NCBI RefSeq assembly: GCF_030272615.1
Contig: NC_081406.1
Span: 237,933,922-237,997,921 of the forward strand
From: Cryptomeria japonica
Taxonomy: Eukaryota > Streptophyta > Pinopsida > Cupressales > Cupressaceae
Direction: 5' to 3'
Length of the DNA: 64,000 nucleotides
The notes under the pieces were generated by a model. That model had not been told where the DNA came from. It saw only the letters and a program-made list of their open reading frames with translations, and made no database searches. Below, in pieces: positions 59,357-64,000 of the stretch. The position numbers were made by a program, and so were the translations under genes. Numbering within the stretch: the stretch's first letter is position 1; each line of letters starts with the position of its first letter.

Positions 59357-60639
59357 AATGTTCACCTCAGTGTTCACACCCTCACCTTCCTCCTCATCCT
59401 CTATGCCACTGCACTTACGCCACCTCCTCCTTCGTCCCCTCCATCTCCACCACCACCACCCCTATATCCTTTCCACTAATCTATTGCTTGGTCATTTGTG
59501 ACGTAATTGGAACTGTGGGCTATGTCAAAGGAATGGGACAATGCCTCACCCACCATGTGTCATACTGTGGAGTAGTCCCAAGATCAGCAACCCCTACACC
59601 CCAACCCCACTGCATAGGTCGCAATGAATCAAACTTTGTGAAGGAAACATGAGGCTATATGCAAGAACCTTGATCTAATACCTCTCGTGCCACACGAAAA
59701 AAATAGGTTGTGACATTTGGGATGCCCTGTACCTCTCCAAACTGAAATATCACCCAACTAGGAAGATGCACCTCAATAATCCTTTGCATTTGTATTGTCC
59801 TCGCAATAAGATATTTGTGTTGTGTACAAAAAGGTAGATGCACAACATCATTACCCCAGCTAGGGAAACCCAAGTATGGTTTGTCTCCAATAGAAGGTGT
59901 TCCCTATCCCCCTATGTCAAATTGCAGTAGTATATCCATACGCAAAAGGATCCTTTTCCTGTAACTAAACATGTAGAACTGGCTAAAAGATAGCAATATG
60001 CTCCCAGGCCCAAACCAGGAGCAATGTGATACCACAACTAATAGATCTATATCTCAAATATACTATAGTGTGCATCTAATAATACAACATAGCCAACACA
60101 CAAGGGCCCCATGCATATACTTTCATGTCAACAATCATCCTTGCTAGTACTCAGTCCCATCCCATAGGAAAACCATGACAACACCGATATGGAACCAAAG
60201 GACTTGCTATGATGCTACATAATACTACAGTAAGATCATCCAACTCTGTGCTCAAATGATCCCATCCAATCTCATACAAGTCATCCATCCCTAAGTCCTT
60301 GTCATCACACTCACATAGCTCACATAGAGTTGCGATACTTGGCTAAACATCATAGAAAACTCTCTCCTCGTGAATAGGAATGTGTAGTATCCTCCACACA
60401 TCCTCTCGGGTGATAGATGCCTCACCTATCAACAGATGGAATGTGCACATCTCTAAGTGTCATCGCTCAACCAAAGCAATAATGAGACCCCTATTGGTTG
60501 AAACCTATGGGAGATGCAATATATGATATAACCCAACATGGCAAATTAGGTCAATATCTTCCTACAACAACTAAGTTCGTAAGGCAAAACCAATTGGCCT
60601 AGTTTGCCTTGTACCAAGAACACCAAGCATTTCATGCAT
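59357..60639 (-). pseudogene. Plant mobile domain (PMD) protein gene, N-terminal and core part
   Basis: Read from ATG 60639: MHEMLGVLGTRQTRPIGFA, EDIDLICHVGLYHILHLP, GLIIALVERxHLEMCTFHL, then GEASITREDVWRILHIPIH. These match the aminotransferase-like plant mobile domain (PF10536). Later parts are YGYTT, LLLVWAWEHI, HKYLIARTIQMQRIIEVHLP and FQFGEVQGIP. At least ten stops break it, the Trp after LVER is a stop, and two TAG near 60570 stand where Gln fits. PMD proteins occur both as host genes (MAIN and MAIL families) and inside transposons. Here the LTR and polypurine tract upstream suggest a transposon origin. Confidence 0.8.
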
Positions 60640-61200
60640 GGAAAACGCATCAAAATGTTACTCAAGATTATCAACTTCAAAAAAAATGGGGCAAATACTA
60701 AAAATTGGCATTTAACAGTGAATGTGAAATTGATATCTCTTTTGCAAAATAGATATAACTAATGCGAAACTCCAAATACTTTTGCGCAATAGTTATCACT
60801 AATGAGCCACATTACATATAAATGTGCAAAACATTAGTTGAATGCAACAAAATTATAGCAATGCGACATCAATAACAAATGCGACAAATAATCATTTAAT
60901 TTGCAAAAGATAAAGTGAATGCAAAAAACTCGAGCTATGAATGTGAAACAAATAAAAAAATGAGCTCTAGACAAATTTTGGAAAAAGTTTGCAAACAAGC
61001 AAAAAACGAACAATTTTTTTGGAAAACTCACCATGCCACCTATGTTAGTTGAACGCTAGTATGACCGAACTCACTTGAATAAGTGCTATCACGCTCCTAA
61101 GCCAAACATTGTGCTCAAATCACTCACAGAAAGCTAAAAGGGTTCTCTGGATGCTCTAAACTCACTGAAAGAAAATGAGACAAATGAGGGTTGCATTTTC
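60640..61200. other. Leader region of the PMD pseudogene
   Basis: Between the TATA box and the PMD start on the minus strand. Contains a series of AATGTGAAA/AATGCGAC-like phrases (60715-60960). I see no conserved protein. Confidence 0.4.
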
Positions 61201-61208
61201 TATTTATA
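61201..61208 (-). promoter_or_regulatory. Likely TATA box of the PMD pseudogene
   Basis: TATAAATA on the minus strand, flanked by GGGC and GAAA, with the PMD start about 560 bases downstream. No splice sites checked. Confidence 0.45.
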
Positions 61209-61407
61209 GCCCAAAATTAGGGTTTTTCCTCCAAAATGATCGTGGTCCCCTTGAACTTTGAAGGACTTGTAGGACAATCAAACGACCTTGAAATTTTTTG
61301 AAATTGAAAACTATGACTCATGAACATAATATCGTTAATTTGTTCTCAATTCCATATTTTTCGAACAAATTTCCATGGGTGAAACAATGTCATTTCGATA
61401 TTGTCTC

Positions 61408-61420
61408 AAAGAGGGGCAAA
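61408..61420 (+). other. Polypurine tract of a Tat-like element
   Basis: AAAGAGGGGCAAA directly before TGTAGACACC, a purine tract and LTR start typical of Tat-type Ty3/gypsy elements. It is on the strand opposite to the PMD gene. Confidence 0.55.
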
Positions 61421-62270
61421 TGTAGACACCTAAAAATTTCTCATTGATAACACACTAATCATTCATCTTATTAATTAAATTATTATTTAATTATTTAATT
61501 AAGCTAATTTTTATTCTTCTGAATTAATCTAATCGTCACATTTCAACCTTACTAATTATTCGATTTCTTTCTAAATCATTTAACCTCCTCTTTATATTAA
61601 TTAAATAATTTATTATTTAATTACGATAATATTTTAATTAAATAATCTTTATTATTTAATTAAATTTGATTTTTAATGATTAAATAATTTCTTTAAATTA
61701 TTTAATTAACTAATTCATTCTTTTCTAATTCAAAAATTCAAAATTCAAATTCCACAAATTCTAATTTCATCTGATTTTATTAAATTTGCATTTCAATTTC
61801 AAATTTTCAAATATTCAAATTTAACACAAATGCAAATGAAATTTGAATTTCAACCCAATTTCTTATAGCATATGTTGAAATTCTAGCTAGAACTAACTTT
61901 CAGTCTAACTCCTCAATCAATTCAGTCATCTCCCCAGTTAACTCCTCAATCACCTTTTTTAACTCTAAATCAGCTTTTTGGAACAGATCAATCAATCCAC
62001 TTCACTGAACAATCAATTCAATCATCTAATCAATCAATCCAGTTGACTCATCAATCAAATGAGTTTAACTCCCAATCAGTTTTGTCTCAACCAATCTCAA
62101 CCATTGATCAATTATGTTCTAGAATGCATCTCAATCGTCTATTCTTCTCCTCCAGAATCTATAAATTGAGCATCCATCTCCCAAATTCAATAATCACAAA
62201 CTTCAAATTCTTGTTTCATTTTGTAGGTTGATAATCGCAACACTGAGCCATCATTTCACAAGGAAGAGAA
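61421..62270 (+). repeat. 3' LTR (start) of a Tat-like gypsy element, right end uncertain
   Basis: Begins TGTAGACACC after the purine tract. AT-rich, with TTATTTAATTA phrases to 61700 and a CAATCAATTCA series at 61900-62060. A TATA box is at 62160. I could not identify the right end, so 62270 is approximate. Confidence 0.45.
62160..62167 (+). promoter_or_regulatory. TATA box in the Tat-like LTR
   Basis: TATAAATT followed by GAGCATCC, about 740 bases into the LTR, where an LTR promoter would be expected. Confidence 0.45.
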
Positions 62271-62600
62271 GGACAATGGAAGCAAAGTCCCAAAGAGGGA
62301 GTTTAATTATATTCATTTGATTAATCATTTATTTGCACACTTTCATTGATATTTGCATTTATAATTTGTTAATTAGTTGAGTTTCGTGATTTCCCTTAAT
62401 CTAATTAGCTTAGTTTTGATGATTTTAATCATGAAAACACTGTATAGAAATAGGAGTAACATAATCTATAATTATAGTGGAAAAGGCATCAATATTGGTA
62501 TCAAGAGAAATAATTGAAATGACAATAAGAGTGGATATCATTATGACAATAGGAGAAGATACTTGTAGTGTTTCTCTGTGGGTAGGTTCAATGTTTGCCA
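62271..62600. other. Region of uncertain origin, no gene seen
   Basis: AT-rich sequence that may be the rest of the LTR. Contains no open frame of interest. Confidence 0.4.
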
Positions 62601-62610
62601 CAGCTTGAGA

Positions 62611-63400
62611 TTATTCTAAATTTTCATCCTGTACTTGAGCTTGTTTTTCCTTATCAGAAGTTTCTCCTTGAACCTTATTCTTGTATTTCCCTACCATGAA
62701 CTTGACCTTGGTTGCCTTCTTGAAAGAAGGATCTTCTCTATTATGTGTTCTAGGTTTATACCTCTTGCCAATTGGTCCTGCAATGTCATCCTTTGATCTT
62801 GTTTGAAAATCCTTCAACCTTACTCCCTTGATTTGTAGCCAAGTGTTGGCATTAGCAAGGATCAATTGAAATCTCTCTCTAATTGAGACGCACTATTTTT
62901 GTGACCACTGAATGGGAGGAAGAGGTATATCTACAATCTTTTGACTTATATAGATAGAGTCAAGGACATCCTCATAATCCTCTAAATCATCAACAATATA
63001 TGTTAGATCGAGATCCATCATTTGCTACAAATTAAGATGACTAGAACCTTGTCTCTTGATGCCCTCATCGGTGTGAAGATCAATCCAAATATCTTCCACT
63101 CAATGTACATGAGTATAAGCTTTCTTGAATCTATCCTTCATTCCCCTATAATAAAAGTCTTTTCTCTCTTTGAACTTCACAGTAATTTCTTACAATTTTA
63201 TTTCCATAGACTTGGCTTTGATGGATATTGACAATGAATACCTCCCAATAACAAGAGGAAACTTAAAACCAGTCTTGTGAGCTTCTAATTGTCTACTATG
63301 CATTGTTATGCTCTATCTTTCAAGATCCATCAAAATGATTTTGTCAGTAGGATACCTTGGGAGTATATATGGAGCTCCTTCAAAACACCCTACCCGAAGA
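62611..63400 (-). pseudogene. Decayed coding region of about 260 codons, unknown
   Basis: One minus-strand frame reads from 63380 to 62611 with stops but few frame losses: APYILPRYPTDKIILMDLER, TGFKFPLVIGRYSLSIS, VEDIWIDLHTDEGIKRQGSS, LDLTYIVDDLEDYEDVLDS and TWLQIKGVRLKDFQTRSKDD, ending with a Lys-rich tail. Six in-frame stops (for example 63194, 63102, 63027) lie in otherwise consistent sequence. I recognise no family. It is cut or ended near element I. It may be part of a host gene or of an old element. Confidence 0.5.
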
Positions 63401-63438
63401 TAGGTGAGAACTGGAAATTGTAAAAATAGGCAACGATA

Positions 63439-64000
63439 TGTTAGACAATTCTGATACTAGGAGAAAACTGAAAGGGGGGTGGCGAGGGGGGGGGGAGGTG
63501 AATCAGTTTTCTACCAATAATCACAGTTAATGCAGATTATAACCTTTATACCGGAGCACAAAGAAACCAACACAATGAAAGATAAAGTATGAAAGCACAG
63601 TACACGCAACACCAATATTTTGATATGGAAAACCTGGTAAAGGGAAGAAAAAAAATGGTGGGAAACCCTACCCACAATCAGATAATACTTTTGCAGCAGA
63701 ATGTGAAATAATTACAATGGGGATTGCACTTGCAATGAGGCCAACCACCTAGAGCTCATTGCCCATCACAAAAGGGAAGTCTCACTGACTTACATAAACA
63801 TCGGACTACAATCCAAAAAGAATTAATTGTGAAAGTAGCATCTCCTAATGCTTGATGCAGTTCCTCTTAAGCACAGATATCTGCCCTACAACACCAAATC
63901 CTTTCACAATCTTCCCCTGAATGATATATCATTGTTCACACATAAACCTTTCTCTAATAATACAGACATAACCATCGATCCCATACCATATCCGAATTAC
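63439..64000 (-). mobile_element. Element I: copia-like LTR, continues past the window
   Basis: Begins TGTTAGACAATTC, as B's LTRs do, followed by a G-rich run (63474-63498) and AATCAGTTTTC. The conserved LTR block is present in reverse at about 63608-63678. Only the first 562 bases are visible. The orientation follows from the block. Confidence 0.85.

Noticed and set aside
1-64000. tRNA, rRNA, CRISPR or microRNA genes
   Set aside because: No cloverleaf, ribosomal motif, spaced direct-repeat array or convincing precursor hairpin was seen on either strand. The tRNA-like matches are primer sites.

Overview
This is a stretch of plant nuclear genome, and almost all of it is transposable elements. 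I see no intact host gene. The Ty1/copia and chromodomain Ty3/gypsy families, the plant mobile domain (PMD) pseudogene, plant-type initiator-Met primer sites and the many old, diverged LTR copies indicate a large-genome seed plant. A gymnosperm is plausible but not proven. Coordinates of LTR ends and motifs were counted by eye.

Layout. Older background sequence (1-2272, 16645-19904, 40136-41309, 48840-53110, 59357-63438) is split by insertions. Element A is a copia element (+, 2273-16644, TSD CCTAT). Its 3' LTR is split by copia element B (-, 8691-15798, TSD TGTTG). Element C (+, 19905-40135, TSD TAAAA) contains copia D (-, 23055-36709, TSD CTCAT), which contains copia F (+, 25828-32591, TSD GTCTC). 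Element E (-, 41310-48839, TSD AAACT) is a second copy of the C family. Element G is a chromovirus-type gypsy element (+, 53111-59356) inserted in an antisense PMD pseudogene. That pseudogene lies next to a polypurine tract and a Tat-like LTR start at 61421. A further copia-like LTR (I, -) begins at 63439 and runs off the window.

Most unusual is the C/E family. It has copia-type LTRs, primer site and polypurine tract but no protease, integrase, reverse transcriptase or RNase H. It carries two long coding regions instead. ORF1 (about 425 codons) is a coiled-coil, Gag-like protein with four CCHC-type zinc knuckles. ORF2 (about 1,110 codons) is a charged protein I do not recognise. Both copies have the same order and nearly the same lengths, and their ORF1 regions share five in-frame stop codons. 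I infer a non-autonomous family mobilised in trans by the copia elements around it, since its LTRs share a conserved block and end signals with A, B, D and F.

Every gag-pol region here is damaged by stops, frameshifts or deletions. Many stops are TAG, TAA or TGA where a relative has Gln or Trp, which fits cytosine deamination in methylated DNA. F is the least damaged copia copy (catalytic VDD and RNase H residues kept). A lost its RT catalytic loop, D lost its zinc knuckle, and G lost two integrase zinc ligands. The background also holds a three-copy tandem repeat of about 700 bp (17060-19185), a ~35-bp minisatellite (16803-17040), 21-bp heptad-coding repeats on both sides of C, a long GA-rich tract (49430-49990) and two unassigned decayed coding regions.
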